Positions 51,188 to 59,580 of a stretch of DNA of 64,000 bases are shown here, piece by piece. Positions within the stretch are counted from its first letter, which is position 1; the number at the start of each line of letters is the position of its first letter. This DNA is from Gallionella sp. (GTDB lineage Bacteria; Pseudomonadota; Gammaproteobacteria; Burkholderiales; Gallionellaceae). Made by a program: the position numbers and the translations under genes. Below the pieces are notes generated by a model that was not told the DNA's origin, searched no databases, and was given only the letters and a program-made list of their open reading frames with translations. The stretch lies in assembly GCA_023229845.1 (NCBI GenBank), contig JALNYK010000002.1, positions 133,197-197,196 of the forward strand. Reading direction: 5' to 3'.

Positions 51188-53548
51188 ATGCCCGCACAAT
51201 CTATCGGCCGTTTTGAAATTCTCGGAGAACTCGGCAAGGGCGGCCAGGGTACGGTGTATCTGGCGCAGGACACACAGCTCGACCGACGCGTTGCGATCAA
51301 GACGCTACGCAACCTGAGCCGCCAGTCCGAGCAACTCGCTCGCGAAGCACGCATCGTCGCAAAGCTGCAACATCCGAACATCATTCCGCTGTTCGATGTC
51401 GGCGAGCACCAAAGCGTCCCTTATCTGGTCTATGCCTATATCGAGGGCAAAACGCTGGAACAAGTACTGAAGCAGGAAAAAGATTTATCCCTCGTACAGT
51501 CGGCGGAAATCGCCTGCGGCGTGCTGGAGGGGCTGGCCTACGCGCACGCCCAGAACATCACCCATCTGGACATCAAGCCGGCCAATATCATGATCGCCGC
51601 CAGCGGCACGCCGATGGTGATGGATTTCGGGCTGGCAAAACTGTCCAGCCAGCAGGAAAAAGCCGGCAATCCGCTGAGCGGAACGCCGCGCTACATGGCC
51701 CCGGAAATCATCGCCGGCAAGCAGGCGAGCGCCAAGGCCGACATCTATGCGGTCGGCATCATGCTCTACGAAATGGTGACCGGCGAGGTCGCCGTCAGCG
51801 GCAACAACGTCTACGAGGTGCTGAACCGCGCCGCGAACGAGCGAATCGCCGCCCCCTCGACTCACAACGAACTGATCGACGAACGGCTCGAAACCATCAT
51901 TCTCAAGGCGACCTCGAAGAACCCGGACGAGCGTTATGCCAGCTGCGAAGCGATGCTGCAGGTGTTGCAGGCCTATCTAGGCGAGTTGCAGGAAAAAGCC
52001 GGGCGGGAGAAACAGACCCACAGCACGCTGGACTTCTTGCTGCGCAGGATGCGCAGCAAACAAGACTTTCCGGCGCTGTCCAACATCATTTCCGAGATCA
52101 ACAAAATCGTCGCATCGGACTCGGAAAGCGCCAACAAACTGGCCAGCGTCATCCTGCAGGATTTCGCGCTGACCAACAAACTGCTGAAACTGGTCAACAC
52201 CGCATCCTTCGGACAGTTCGGCGGCAGCATCAACACCGTGTCCAAGGCCGTGGTGATCCTCGGCTTCGAGACGGTGCGCAACATTGCGATGACGTTGATC
52301 CTGCTGGAGTTCCTGCAGAACAAGGCGCAAGCCAGCCAGCTCAAGGACGAAGTCATCCAGTCCATCCTGTCGGGCATGGTGGCCGCCCAACTGATGAGCG
52401 AACACGACTTCCGCAATGCGGAAGAAGTGATGGTCGGCTCGATGTTCCACAACCTGGGCCGGATGCTGGGCCTCTTCTATTTCTTCGACGAAAGCCAGGA
52501 AATCTCCCGCCTGGTCGAGCAAGGCGAAAGCGAAGATCGGGCCGCCATGAAAATATTGGGAATGCCTTATCACGAACTGGGCATAGGCGTGGCGCACAGC
52601 TGGAACTTCCCGGCCAGACTGATCGCAGGGATGCGCAAGCTGCCGCCGGAGAAAGTTCGACCTCCGCAAGGCGAGCTGGAGCAGTTGACGGTAACCGTCA
52701 ATATGGCTCACGAACTTTGCGAAATCGCCGCCTATACCGATATCAAGGAAAAACAGCGCTTGCTGAACGAGCTGTCCAGCCGCTATGAAGGCGCTGTCAA
52801 AATATCCGAACGCAAACTGTCGGCCGCGATGGATGGCGGCTTGAAGGAATTGTCGAGCCGCGCCGGCATTCTCGGCATAGGCATCCATCACAGCTCCATG
52901 CTGAGGCGCTCGCGCAACTGGAGCGGCCACGCCCAGCCGGTCGAAGAGAAAAAGACCGACAAGGAACTGGACGGCATCACCAATCTCGACCAGACGGTCG
53001 CGCACGGCGACGAAGAAAGCAGCGGGGTTCCGCAGAATCCGGAAGCCATCCTCGGCGCCGGCATCCAGGACGTCACCACTTCGCTGGTCGGCGAATTCAA
53101 GCTCAACGATGTGCTGCAGATGGTGCTAGAAACCATGTATCGCGGCATGGGCTTCAGCCGCGCCCTGATACTGATACGCGACAACCAGCTTGGCGTGATG
53201 GCAGCCCGCTTCGGATTCGGCGCCGACGTCCGCAACATCATCCCGCGTTTCCGTTTCCCGCTGGCTTTCGTGCCGGACGTTTTCCACCTGTGCATCCAGA
53301 AGGGCGTGGACATCGCCATCGAAGACATCAATGCGTCCAACATCGCCGACAAAATCCCCGAGTGGTACAAAAACGGCATCAACGCGCCCTGCTTCATGCT
53401 CCTGCCCATCATGGTCAAGGACAAAGTGATCGGGCTGTTCTACGCGGACATGATCGAGGCCAACGCGCTGAAACTGTCCCAGCAACAACTGTCGCTGCTG
53501 CGCACGCTGCGCAACCAGGCCGTACTGGCGATCAAACAGAAGACCTGA
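51188..53548 (+). CDS. Ser/Thr kinase-HDOD-GAF fusion protein, paralogue 2
   Basis: A 786-residue protein with the same build as the gene before it: kinase with GKGGQGTVYLA, Lys38, Asp128 in HLDIKPAN and DFG; HDOD with LTNKLLKLVNTASFGQFGG and MFHNLGRM; and a C-terminal GAF-like domain (ILGAGIQDVTTSLVGEF). The two proteins are clearly alike over their whole length, strongly so in the HDOD and at the C-terminus (LRTLRNQAVLAIKQK), so a gene duplication is the simplest explanation. The start at 51188 is set by homology. All kinase catalytic residues are kept in both. Confidence 0.9.
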   Translation: MPAQSIGRFEILGELGKGGQGTVYLAQDTQLDRRVAIKTLRNLSRQSEQLAREARIVAKLQHPNIIPLFDVGEHQSVPYLVYAYIEGKTLEQVLKQEKDLSLVQSAEIACGVLEGLAYAHAQNITHLDIKPANIMIAASGTPMVMDFGLAKLSSQQEKAGNPLSGTPRYMAPEIIAGKQASAKADIYAVGIMLYEMVTGEVAVSGNNVYEVLNRAANERIAAPSTHNELIDERLETIILKATSKNPDERYASCEAMLQVLQAYLGELQEKAGREKQTHSTLDFLLRRMRSKQDFPALSNIISEINKIVASDSESANKLASVILQDFALTNKLLKLVNTASFGQFGGSINTVSKAVVILGFETVRNIAMTLILLEFLQNKAQASQLKDEVIQSILSGMVAAQLMSEHDFRNAEEVMVGSMFHNLGRMLGLFYFFDESQEISRLVEQGESEDRAAMKILGMPYHELGIGVAHSWNFPARLIAGMRKLPPEKVRPPQGELEQLTVTVNMAHELCEIAAYTDIKEKQRLLNELSSRYEGAVKISERKLSAAMDGGLKELSSRAGILGIGIHHSSMLRRSRNWSGHAQPVEEKKTDKELDGITNLDQTVAHGDEESSGVPQNPEAILGAGIQDVTTSLVGEFKLNDVLQMVLETMYRGMGFSRALILIRDNQLGVMAARFGFGADVRNIIPRFRFPLAFVPDVFHLCIQKGVDIAIEDINASNIADKIPEWYKNGINAPCFMLLPIMVKDKVIGLFYADMIEANALKLSQQQLSLLRTLRNQAVLAIKQKT

Positions 53549-53721
53549 AGACCCATCGAAACTGCGCAACTCGCTGCGGTTTTCGAGAGTCCTTTGGCAA
53601 CGCCCCGCTAAGATTATCCTGATAGCGGAATCCTCCCCAGCCGATGGCAAACCCTACTCCCGAAGTGACATCATCGACCCGCTCATTCGAGTAGTTCAAC
53701 TTCGATTAAAGGAGAATTATC

Positions 53722-54171
53722 ATGAATCTGGTCAAATGGGACCCATTCAGGGAACTGGAAGAAGTCCCCAGTCGCCTGAATCGTTTATTCGGGCGTTCGA
53801 CTCTACCCGCCGAATCGGATCGCGAAATGCTGTCGGTAGCCGACTGGATGCCGTCGGTCGACATCAGCGAGACGGACAACTCCTATCTGGTCAAGGCCGA
53901 AATTCCCGGCGTGAACAAGGACGACGTCAAGGTCATGATCGAGGACGGCATGCTGACGATACAGGGCGAGCGCAAACAGGAACAGGAAGAAAATGGCAAG
54001 AAATATCACCGCATCGAGCGCTCCTACGGCTGTTTCATGCGCAGCTTCCGCGTGCCGGACGATGCCGACGATAGCGCGGCCAAGGCCGAGTTCAAGGACG
54101 GTATGCTCAACATCACGCTGAACAAGACCCAGAAGAGCCGCTCCAACGCGGTCAACGTTTCGATCTCGTAA
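53722..54171 (+). CDS. Hsp20/alpha-crystallin family small heat-shock protein
   Basis: A 149-residue ATP-independent holdase chaperone. It begins MNLVKWDPFRELEEV, has the alpha-crystallin domain (about 45-140) with SYLVKAEIPGVNKDDVKV, and the GMLNITLNK motif near the end. AAAGGAG lies upstream of the start. The adjacent zinc-ribbon gene is in the same direction with a hairpin between. Confidence 0.95.
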   Translation: MNLVKWDPFRELEEVPSRLNRLFGRSTLPAESDREMLSVADWMPSVDISETDNSYLVKAEIPGVNKDDVKVMIEDGMLTIQGERKQEQEENGKKYHRIERSYGCFMRSFRVPDDADDSAAKAEFKDGMLNITLNKTQKSRSNAVNVSIS

Positions 54172-54179
54172 CCCCACAG

Positions 54180-54199
54180 CCGCTCCCGCCCGGGAGCGG
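54180..54199 (+). terminator. Strong hairpin after the Hsp20 gene, possible terminator
   Basis: CCGCTCCCG-CC-CGGGAGCGG is a nine-pair perfect stem eight bases past the stop codon. It lacks a T run, so it may only protect the 3' end or attenuate. Confidence 0.5.
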
Positions 54200-54219
54200 C
54201 CTCACTACAGGAGACGAAC

Positions 54220-54720
54220 ATGAGCCACTCATCCCACCCGCCCGGCTTCCATCTCATTCGCCGCGACCGCCTACAGGAAGAAACGGTGCTGGACAGCTAC
54301 AAGAGCAAGGGCAAACTTCCAGAGCCGACCGTCTGTCCGGAATGCGGCGCAGTATTTCACGGAGGCCGCTGGCAATGGCTGGAAAAACCGCAGGGCGCGC
54401 ATAGCGAAACCTGCCCCGCCTGCCACCGCATGCGCGACCGTTTCCCGGCCGGCTACGTGTCGCTGGGTGGAGAGTTTCTCGCGGCACACGAGGCGGAGAT
54501 CATGCAGTTGATCAAACACCACGAGACCCGCGAAAAAACCGAGCACCCCTTGCAACGCCTGATGAACATCGAGAAGACGGAACAGGGATATCAGGTGACC
54601 ACCACCGACATCCATCTGGCTCGGGGCATCGGCGATGCGCTGCATCACGCCTATCAGGGCGAACTCGAATTCCACTACAACCCGGACCAGAACCTGCTGC
54701 GGGTCAACTGGAGTAGATAA
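54220..54720 (+). CDS. Zinc-ribbon protein, BCAM0308-like
   Basis: A 166-residue cytoplasmic protein with a zinc ribbon: CPECGAVFHGGRW at about 38-50 and CPACHRMRDRFPAGYVSL at about 65-80. The C-terminal part (EKTEQGYQVTTTDIHLARGIGDALHHAYQGELEFHY) is conserved in the family known as BCAM0308 proteins and resembles the NMD3-type. Function unknown. GGAGACGAAC precedes the start. It is next to an Hsp20 gene, as often in betaproteobacteria, which hints at a stress role (inference). Confidence 0.72.
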   Translation: MSHSSHPPGFHLIRRDRLQEETVLDSYKSKGKLPEPTVCPECGAVFHGGRWQWLEKPQGAHSETCPACHRMRDRFPAGYVSLGGEFLAAHEAEIMQLIKHHETREKTEHPLQRLMNIEKTEQGYQVTTTDIHLARGIGDALHHAYQGELEFHYNPDQNLLRVNWSR

Positions 54721-54763
54721 TTCGTAATCAGCGCCTTATAGATTTGTATTAATCGACTTAAAA

Positions 54764-54789
54764 CCCTTCCCCCGCTTGCGGGGGAAGGG
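54764..54789. repeat. Perfect 12-pair hairpin CCCTTCCCCCGC-TT-GCGGGGGAAGGG
   Basis: A very stable isolated stem-loop between the zinc-ribbon gene and the cytochrome gene. It has no T run. Such Pu/Py hairpins are often dispersed repeats, but only one copy is in the window. Confidence 0.6.
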
Positions 54790-54880
54790 CGCATGGCAGT
54801 TCAAGCAAGAATGGAATATAGCGGGACGAGTTTTATGCTTGCCCGAATATTCATTTCTGCGATTCGACTCTGAGGTGATC

Positions 54881-56023
54881 ATGAACAAATACGTCGCTGG
54901 AATCTCATTGCTGTTAGCCCTGCTGGCCGGTTGCTCGGAAAAACAGGGATCGGGCGCAACATCAGAATCACCGCCGGATATCGCAGCCGGCAAAGCGCTT
55001 GCCCAAACCAAATGCGCCGGCTGTCACGGTATGGATGGGCGCGGCGTAAAAGACGGCATCCCCAATCTCGCAGCCCAAGTCGAAAGCTATCTGCTCAAGG
55101 CCATCCAGACATACGATCATGGAAAACGCGTCGGCAGCAGTGGCGACGCCATGAACATCACAAAAGAATTGAACCCGGATCAACTGCGCAATGTGCTCGG
55201 CTATTACGCCAGCCTGCAGCCCTTGCCCAACCTCGCGAATATGAGCGCTCAATATTCCTACTATGATCGCGGCGAGGAATTGAGCAAGCCCTGCGCCCCT
55301 TGCCATGGCATTGGAGGCAACCCCTCCTCCGCCGGGCTGCCGCGCTTGGCCGGGCAACATCCGCAATACCTCATCAAAACGGCGACCAGGATTTACCAAG
55401 ACGGCGCGAGCTCCATGCCCCCCATGCATGAAGCGTTAACAGGCCTGAGTCAGGCCGACCTGTCGAATATCGCCATATATTTCGCCCTGAACAAACCGCA
55501 ACCGGCTCCCGGCAAGACGGGCAACCCCTACGAGGGCAAACAGTTCGCCAACGAATGCATCAAATGTCACGGTGCCACAGGCTCCGGTGACGAATCCGGC
55601 ACGCCCAACCTGGCCGGTCAGGACGTGAAATACCTCTCCGTGATGATTAAAGCCTATCGAGACAAGGTACGAGAACATGGCCCAATGCACAAAGCACTCA
55701 GCGGATTGAAGGACCGCGAGATCGAAAAAGTCGCCGTCTTCTTCGCCGCGGAACAACCCACGCAAATCGCCTTCACTCCGCCGGAGCCCATAGTCGACCT
55801 CGCTCAAAAATGCGATCGTTGCCACAGCCTGGCCAGCCCCAATCCCGAAATGCTGGCCCCCAAGCTCAATGGGCAAAACCGCAACTATCTGATCAAGGCA
55901 ATGACCGCCTATCGCAACGGCGATCGCGAAAGCTCGGCCATGCACAAAGTCAGCTCCATTTTATATTTCGACGCCACCATCGAAGGCATTGCAACTTACT
56001 ACTCGGCACAAGCGGCGAAGTAA
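54881..56023 (+). CDS. Tetraheme c-type cytochrome lipoprotein
   Basis: An exported 380-residue electron carrier. The signal peptide ends in lipobox LLAGC (Cys about 18), pointing to a membrane lipoprotein. Four heme sites follow at even spacing: C45AGCH, C138APCH, C226IKCH and C311DRCH. Each module has a cytochrome c4/c553-like build with a distal (P)NLAxQ or LAGQ stretch and a Met-containing loop (SSMPPMHEAL, GPMHKAL, SAMHKVS). It looks like two fused diheme c4-type units. GAGGTGATC precedes the start. It could pass electrons in the periplasm or at the outer membrane; its partner is not visible. Confidence 0.92.
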   Translation: MNKYVAGISLLLALLAGCSEKQGSGATSESPPDIAAGKALAQTKCAGCHGMDGRGVKDGIPNLAAQVESYLLKAIQTYDHGKRVGSSGDAMNITKELNPDQLRNVLGYYASLQPLPNLANMSAQYSYYDRGEELSKPCAPCHGIGGNPSSAGLPRLAGQHPQYLIKTATRIYQDGASSMPPMHEALTGLSQADLSNIAIYFALNKPQPAPGKTGNPYEGKQFANECIKCHGATGSGDESGTPNLAGQDVKYLSVMIKAYRDKVREHGPMHKALSGLKDREIEKVAVFFAAEQPTQIAFTPPEPIVDLAQKCDRCHSLASPNPEMLAPKLNGQNRNYLIKAMTAYRNGDRESSAMHKVSSILYFDATIEGIATYYSAQAAK

Positions 56024-56285
56024 GCTCCCAGCCTCGCCCTCCCGGCAAAGCCCAACCGTCTTGCTGCCAAGACCAGGCCGCATTGCCTATATATTTCGGT
56101 CTATTGTTTTCGCTCCTCGGCTCGGGTAAGGTCGCGAACGCATTCTCGGCCAACAACAAACGCAGCATTTCATGCCCGATATTGCCGCGTTCGATTTAAC
56201 GATAAATAGGAAATCAGGGAGATAGAAGCAGTGCGCCAGCATATACGGCAGTTTGTTCCAGCATATCCGGCATTTTTGCCGTTGA

Positions 56286-56298
56286 CTTTACGTTAGGC
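56286..56298 (+). other. attC-core-like sequence at the left end of a possible integron cassette
   Basis: CTTTACGTTAGGC contains the GTTRRRY core of attC sites. A near-identical 13-mer, CTTTACGTTGGGC, recurs at 56677-56689. Just upstream a 15-base direct repeat CCAGCATATMCGGCA (56236, 56258) of unknown meaning is seen. The 285 bases from 56024 to 56308 hold no gene. Confidence 0.4.
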
Positions 56299-56308
56299 AA
56301 TCACAGTA

Positions 56309-56626
56309 ATGATCTACACGCTAAGAAAAAGACTGGTCGCTAATGTTTGCTTAATCGCTAGCCTAGTATTGTTGTTTTCAACATTACGTGGGAAAAGCGA
56401 GTTGTTCATAGCCGTAGCGTTAGTTATATTTTTCGTGCCTTGCGTAGTGAGCTATGCACTCTATCTGCTATCCCTAAAATGTCCAAAGTGCGGCAATACG
56501 TTCGGTGAAACTACGGTTTACACGTTCGGTAAAACTACGGGTTTTCCGTTCTTTAAATCTTTGAAATTTGCACCACTACGGGTACCCCGCCATTGTTACA
56601 GTTGTGGGGCAAAAGCAACTTGGTAA
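56309..56626 (+). CDS. Small membrane protein with C-terminal zinc ribbon (possible cassette gene)
   Basis: A 105-residue protein of unknown family. Two hydrophobic segments (about 10-27 and 33-54) are followed by a zinc-ribbon pair CPKCGNTFGE (about 58) and CYSCGAKATW at the very end. The DNA is visibly richer in A/T than its neighbours, and the gene starts 11 bases after an attC-like core and ends 5 bases before an attC-like hairpin, the layout of an integron cassette. No ribosome site is obvious. Confidence 0.65.
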   Translation: MIYTLRKRLVANVCLIASLVLLFSTLRGKSELFIAVALVIFFVPCVVSYALYLLSLKCPKCGNTFGETTVYTFGKTTGFPFFKSLKFAPLRVPRHCYSCGAKATW

Positions 56627-56630
56627 CTAT

Positions 56631-56689
56631 GCCTACGAGAGGGACGCTTCGCGGCGAAGCCGCTCGCGCCCCTCACCTTTACGTTGGGC
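56631..56689 (+). other. attC-like palindromic site
   Basis: The segment runs from GCCTACG to GTTGGGC and folds into a long imperfect hairpin: GAGGG(A)CGC pairs with GCG(C)CCCTC, and inside it GCTTCGC-G-GCGAAGC is a perfect stem. Length (59 bases) and end boxes match attC sites, although the left box is a poor fit to RYYYAAC. Confidence 0.45.
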
Positions 56690-56716
56690 GTCCAATCAAC
56701 GAAGTAGGAGATCGAT

Positions 56717-57292
56717 GTGACTTACGCAGGTTTTTGGCGGCGCTTTGCTGCGCTATGGCTCGACGTGTTGATTATGAGCCCTCTTATGGCACTCGCTTGG
56801 TGGGGTAAAGAACATTTACGTCTTTTTGATTTGTACTATTTAATCCCCGCAACGGTATTCGGTTTCTTCTACGGCGTTTATCTAGTGCAAAGGTTCGGTG
56901 GCACACCCGGAAAACGACTAATGAAAGTAAGTATCGTCAAGGTTAACGGCGAGCCAGTGACATATCGAGAAGCATTGCTCCGCTACCTCCCTGAATGGCT
57001 CATGTCTATTGGATCCTCTATTGCATTGATCATCGCAGCATTACACCTCACCGACGCTCAATATTTTTCTGCACCATCATTCGTGGAACGCATGCAACTA
57101 ATCAAGTCCGTAACCCCTAGTTGGTATGGACTTACACAGCTTGCATTAAATATTTGGATCTGGAGTGAATTCATCGTGATGCTCACAAACAAGAAGCGGC
57201 GTGCTATTCACGATTTCATTGCAGGTACTGTCGTTATTAAAGACGCCCAACCAGACGCGCCAAGGAATGCTCCGCAAGCGGCGCGCGCCTGA
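56717..57292 (+). CDS. RDD-family membrane protein (possible cassette gene)
   Basis: A 191-residue membrane protein with a GTG start preceded by AGGAG. It begins TYAGFWRRFAALWLDVLIM, the typical RDD opening (Arg-Asp-Asp type positions in the first segments), and has three to four membrane segments (about 10-30, 38-58, 95-115, 145-160) and the family stretch GGTPGKRLMKVSIVKVNG and RRAIHDFIAGTVVIK. RDD proteins are poorly known transport-related membrane proteins. AT-richer composition and position after an attC-like site point to transfer. Its 3' end contains GCCCAAC (57245), a possible left box of a second, degenerate attC. Confidence 0.85.
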   Translation: MTYAGFWRRFAALWLDVLIMSPLMALAWWGKEHLRLFDLYYLIPATVFGFFYGVYLVQRFGGTPGKRLMKVSIVKVNGEPVTYREALLRYLPEWLMSIGSSIALIIAALHLTDAQYFSAPSFVERMQLIKSVTPSWYGLTQLALNIWIWSEFIVMLTNKKRRAIHDFIAGTVVIKDAQPDAPRNAPQAARA

Positions 57293-57367
57293 GCTAACAC
57301 GGTGATCATCGTGTCCCTCATTCGGCGGATAACGCCTACGGCTCATCCGCCCTACGCAAGCAACCCA

Positions 57368-58903
57368 TCAGCCGCCCAGCACGCGATTCTTCCCCGCGCG
57401 TTTTGCCAGATACATGGCCTTATCCGCACGTTTGATGGCGTCTGCTCCGGACTCATCCGGGGCAAACTGGGCGACTCCGGCGCTGAAGGTGATCAGGATA
57501 TGTTCGCTGCCGGCCATGAAAAAATTCTTCGTAAGCTCTCGCTGGAAGCGCTGCATGGCTTTGATTCCATCGTCCTGCACCGTGTCGGGCATCAAGATGA
57601 CAAATTCCTCGCCGCCGTAGCGAGCCAGGGTATCTCCCGGGCGTAAATTCTGGCGCACGACATTTACCAGGTGTATCAGGGCCGCGTCACCCGATTCATG
57701 GCCCAGACTGTCGTTGAGTTTCTTGAAGTTATCGATGTCGAGCAAGGCTACCGAGAGCGGCGTTTCCTTGCGCCGCATATTCGCTATTTCTCGCACCAAT
57801 GCCTCGTCCAGGCCCTTCCGGTTCAGCGCATTGGTCAATGGATCGTGACGAGCCGAGTTGCTCGCACGCAGCAATTCCTGTTGCAGCTTGGTGATTTCGG
57901 CTTCGGTCGCAACTGCCTGCGATTGCAGTAGCTTGAGCGCATCGCGCTCCCTCGCCGTCTCTTCTGCCATTTCCCGCGTGGTCTGGATGACATCCTTCAG
58001 GAGCGGAGCGAGGTCCTCTATCGTTTTTACCTCTTCGATGCGCTTCGCGCTATCCTCGATCTTGCTCTGGAAGGTAGTGCTGGATTCGTTCATGGAGGAC
58101 AGCCGCTCGATAAAGGCCGCCAGCATCACGCGCATTTCCTCCTGCGCTTCCAGGGAGCGTCCCCTGACCACGGACTGCCTGTCCATCACATTCAGAACGC
58201 GTTGTTTGACATCGTCGAGACGACGCAAATCAAGCGGAGGCCTTACCACTGTCAGCAATGCATCCACCTGACCTTTAAGCCATCTGTCGTCTACGATCAA
58301 AGTACTGACGTTTTCAAGGATCAGATGCAACAGATCGAGCAGCGCTATCTTGATCGCATCCTGCTCTTCCGCCGCGAGCAACAGACGATGGCTGAACTCG
58401 CCGAGTTCAGCCTGAATGCTGCGTATGTCCGCTGCCGGATCGCGCAGGCTGCGCAACAGACTCTCGACCTTACGGGAAAAGAGCTCATCCACATTCTCCA
58501 GCGCAGGCAACACGCACTCGATCATGCGCGCAATCTGCCTGAATAACTCTGCAGTATCTGTGGTGGCGCTACCGTCTTCCGTCGCTGCTGTTCCGGCATC
58601 CATCACCATCGGAGATGAGGAAACCACCCTGAAGAACTCAGGTAACACCTTTTCGATGTCCTGCCAGCTGCGTCGGCTAATGGCCGCATCCAGTTGATCG
58701 AGCAGCTCTCGTTGCTCAGCGTCTTTGGCCGACAACTCCAGCGCGATTTTGCGCAAATTCTTCTCGGGAAAAGCGGCCATGATCGGATGGCCCGAGATCT
58801 CGCAGTAACAATCCTGATAGTTCGCGGGTGTAGGCGGCAGCTTGCGCTCGGCCAGCAGCTTGAGCGCTTCGCGCGCAATCTCGGATGGAGGCTTTTGACT
58901 CAT
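57368..58903 (-). CDS. Diguanylate cyclase (GGDEF domain)
   Basis: A soluble 511-residue enzyme that makes cyclic di-GMP from GTP. The N-terminal 330 residues are mostly helical (no membrane segment) and probably form the sensor/dimerisation part, with a coiled coil at about 290-345. The GGDEF domain (about 350-505) has GGEEF at 430-434 and the inhibitory I-site RxxD (RPGD) five residues before it, so it should be active and product-inhibited. The start MSQKPPSEIAREALKLLAERKLPP is a conserved opening in this subfamily. Confidence 0.94.
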   Translation of the reverse strand: MSQKPPSEIAREALKLLAERKLPPTPANYQDCYCEISGHPIMAAFPEKNLRKIALELSAKDAEQRELLDQLDAAISRRSWQDIEKVLPEFFRVVSSSPMVMDAGTAATEDGSATTDTAELFRQIARMIECVLPALENVDELFSRKVESLLRSLRDPAADIRSIQAELGEFSHRLLLAAEEQDAIKIALLDLLHLILENVSTLIVDDRWLKGQVDALLTVVRPPLDLRRLDDVKQRVLNVMDRQSVVRGRSLEAQEEMRVMLAAFIERLSSMNESSTTFQSKIEDSAKRIEEVKTIEDLAPLLKDVIQTTREMAEETARERDALKLLQSQAVATEAEITKLQQELLRASNSARHDPLTNALNRKGLDEALVREIANMRRKETPLSVALLDIDNFKKLNDSLGHESGDAALIHLVNVVRQNLRPGDTLARYGGEEFVILMPDTVQDDGIKAMQRFQRELTKNFFMAGSEHILITFSAGVAQFAPDESGADAIKRADKAMYLAKRAGKNRVLGG

Positions 58904-58939
58904 TTTTTTCTTATTCTGCTATTTCACAAATGCAACGGA

Positions 58940-59389
58940 TCATTGCTCGGCGCTGCGCACCAGCAGCACCGGCACCGATGCGCCGCGCACCACGCCTTCG
59001 GCGACGCTGCCGAACAGCAGCCGGCTGAAGCCGGAACGGCCATGCGAGCCGATCACGATCAGGTCGGCGGGCCAGTTGCGCGCTTCGGCATCGATCACGC
59101 TAGCGACCCGCTCGCCTTCCGCTTCTAGCAGCGAAGTCTCCGCCTCGGCCCCGGCCTGACTAGCCGTCTCCCTTGCCTTGGCGAGCAGGCGCTCGCCGCT
59201 GGATCGCGCCACTTCGCGCAGCGCGGCGTAATCGACGAAGGCATAGCCTTCGGCATCCAGCGGATATATTTCCTCGACCACATGCAACAGCCGCAGTTGC
59301 GCCTTGCCGTCCGCCAGCTTGATCGCCTCGCGCAACGCGCGCTCTGATGTGTCGCTGCCGTCTATCGGAACCAGTATGCGTTGATACAT
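58940..59389 (-). CDS. Universal stress protein (UspA family)
   Basis: A 149-residue UspA-type protein. It begins MYQRILVPIDGSDTSERAL and has the ATP-binding motif GSHGRSGFSRLLFGSVAEGV near residue 113, so it belongs to the nucleotide-binding branch. Such proteins are induced by starvation and stress. AGGAGGCACATC lies upstream of the start. Confidence 0.95.
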   Translation of the reverse strand: MYQRILVPIDGSDTSERALREAIKLADGKAQLRLLHVVEEIYPLDAEGYAFVDYAALREVARSSGERLLAKARETASQAGAEAETSLLEAEGERVASVIDAEARNWPADLIVIGSHGRSGFSRLLFGSVAEGVVRGASVPVLLVRSAEQ

Positions 59390-59448
59390 GATGTGCCTCC
59401 TTTAGTCGTGACGGCGCGCGGGCCGTCTACATGGCATCTCTATAAATT

Positions 59449-59557
59449 CGTCACACCGGCGAAGGCCGGTGTCCAGTTAATAAAACAGACAGTGCAACGC
59501 ACTGACCAAAAGCATTCTAATTAAAACCGCTGGATTCCGGCCTTCGCCGGAATGACG
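59449..59557. repeat. Composite palindromic repeat, copy 3
   Basis: Outer arms are CGTCACACCGGCGAAGGCCGG and CCGGCCTTCGCCGGAATGACG. The inner hairpin is CAGTGC-AAC-GCACTG at 59490-59504, paired but different in sequence from copies 1 and 2. It lies between the stress-protein gene and orn. Confidence 0.8.
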
Positions 59558-59580
59558 GAATTTGAATTTATAGAGACGCC

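Noticed and set aside
53549..53721. Heat-shock (sigma-32) promoter or RNA thermometer before the Hsp20 gene
   Set aside because: No convincing CTTGAA/CCCCAT pair or hairpin covering the AAAGGAG site could be seen.
57245..57300. Second attC site at the end of the RDD gene
   Set aside because: A GCCCAAC left box and a partial palindrome are present, but no GTTRRRY right box follows, so it is not called as a site.
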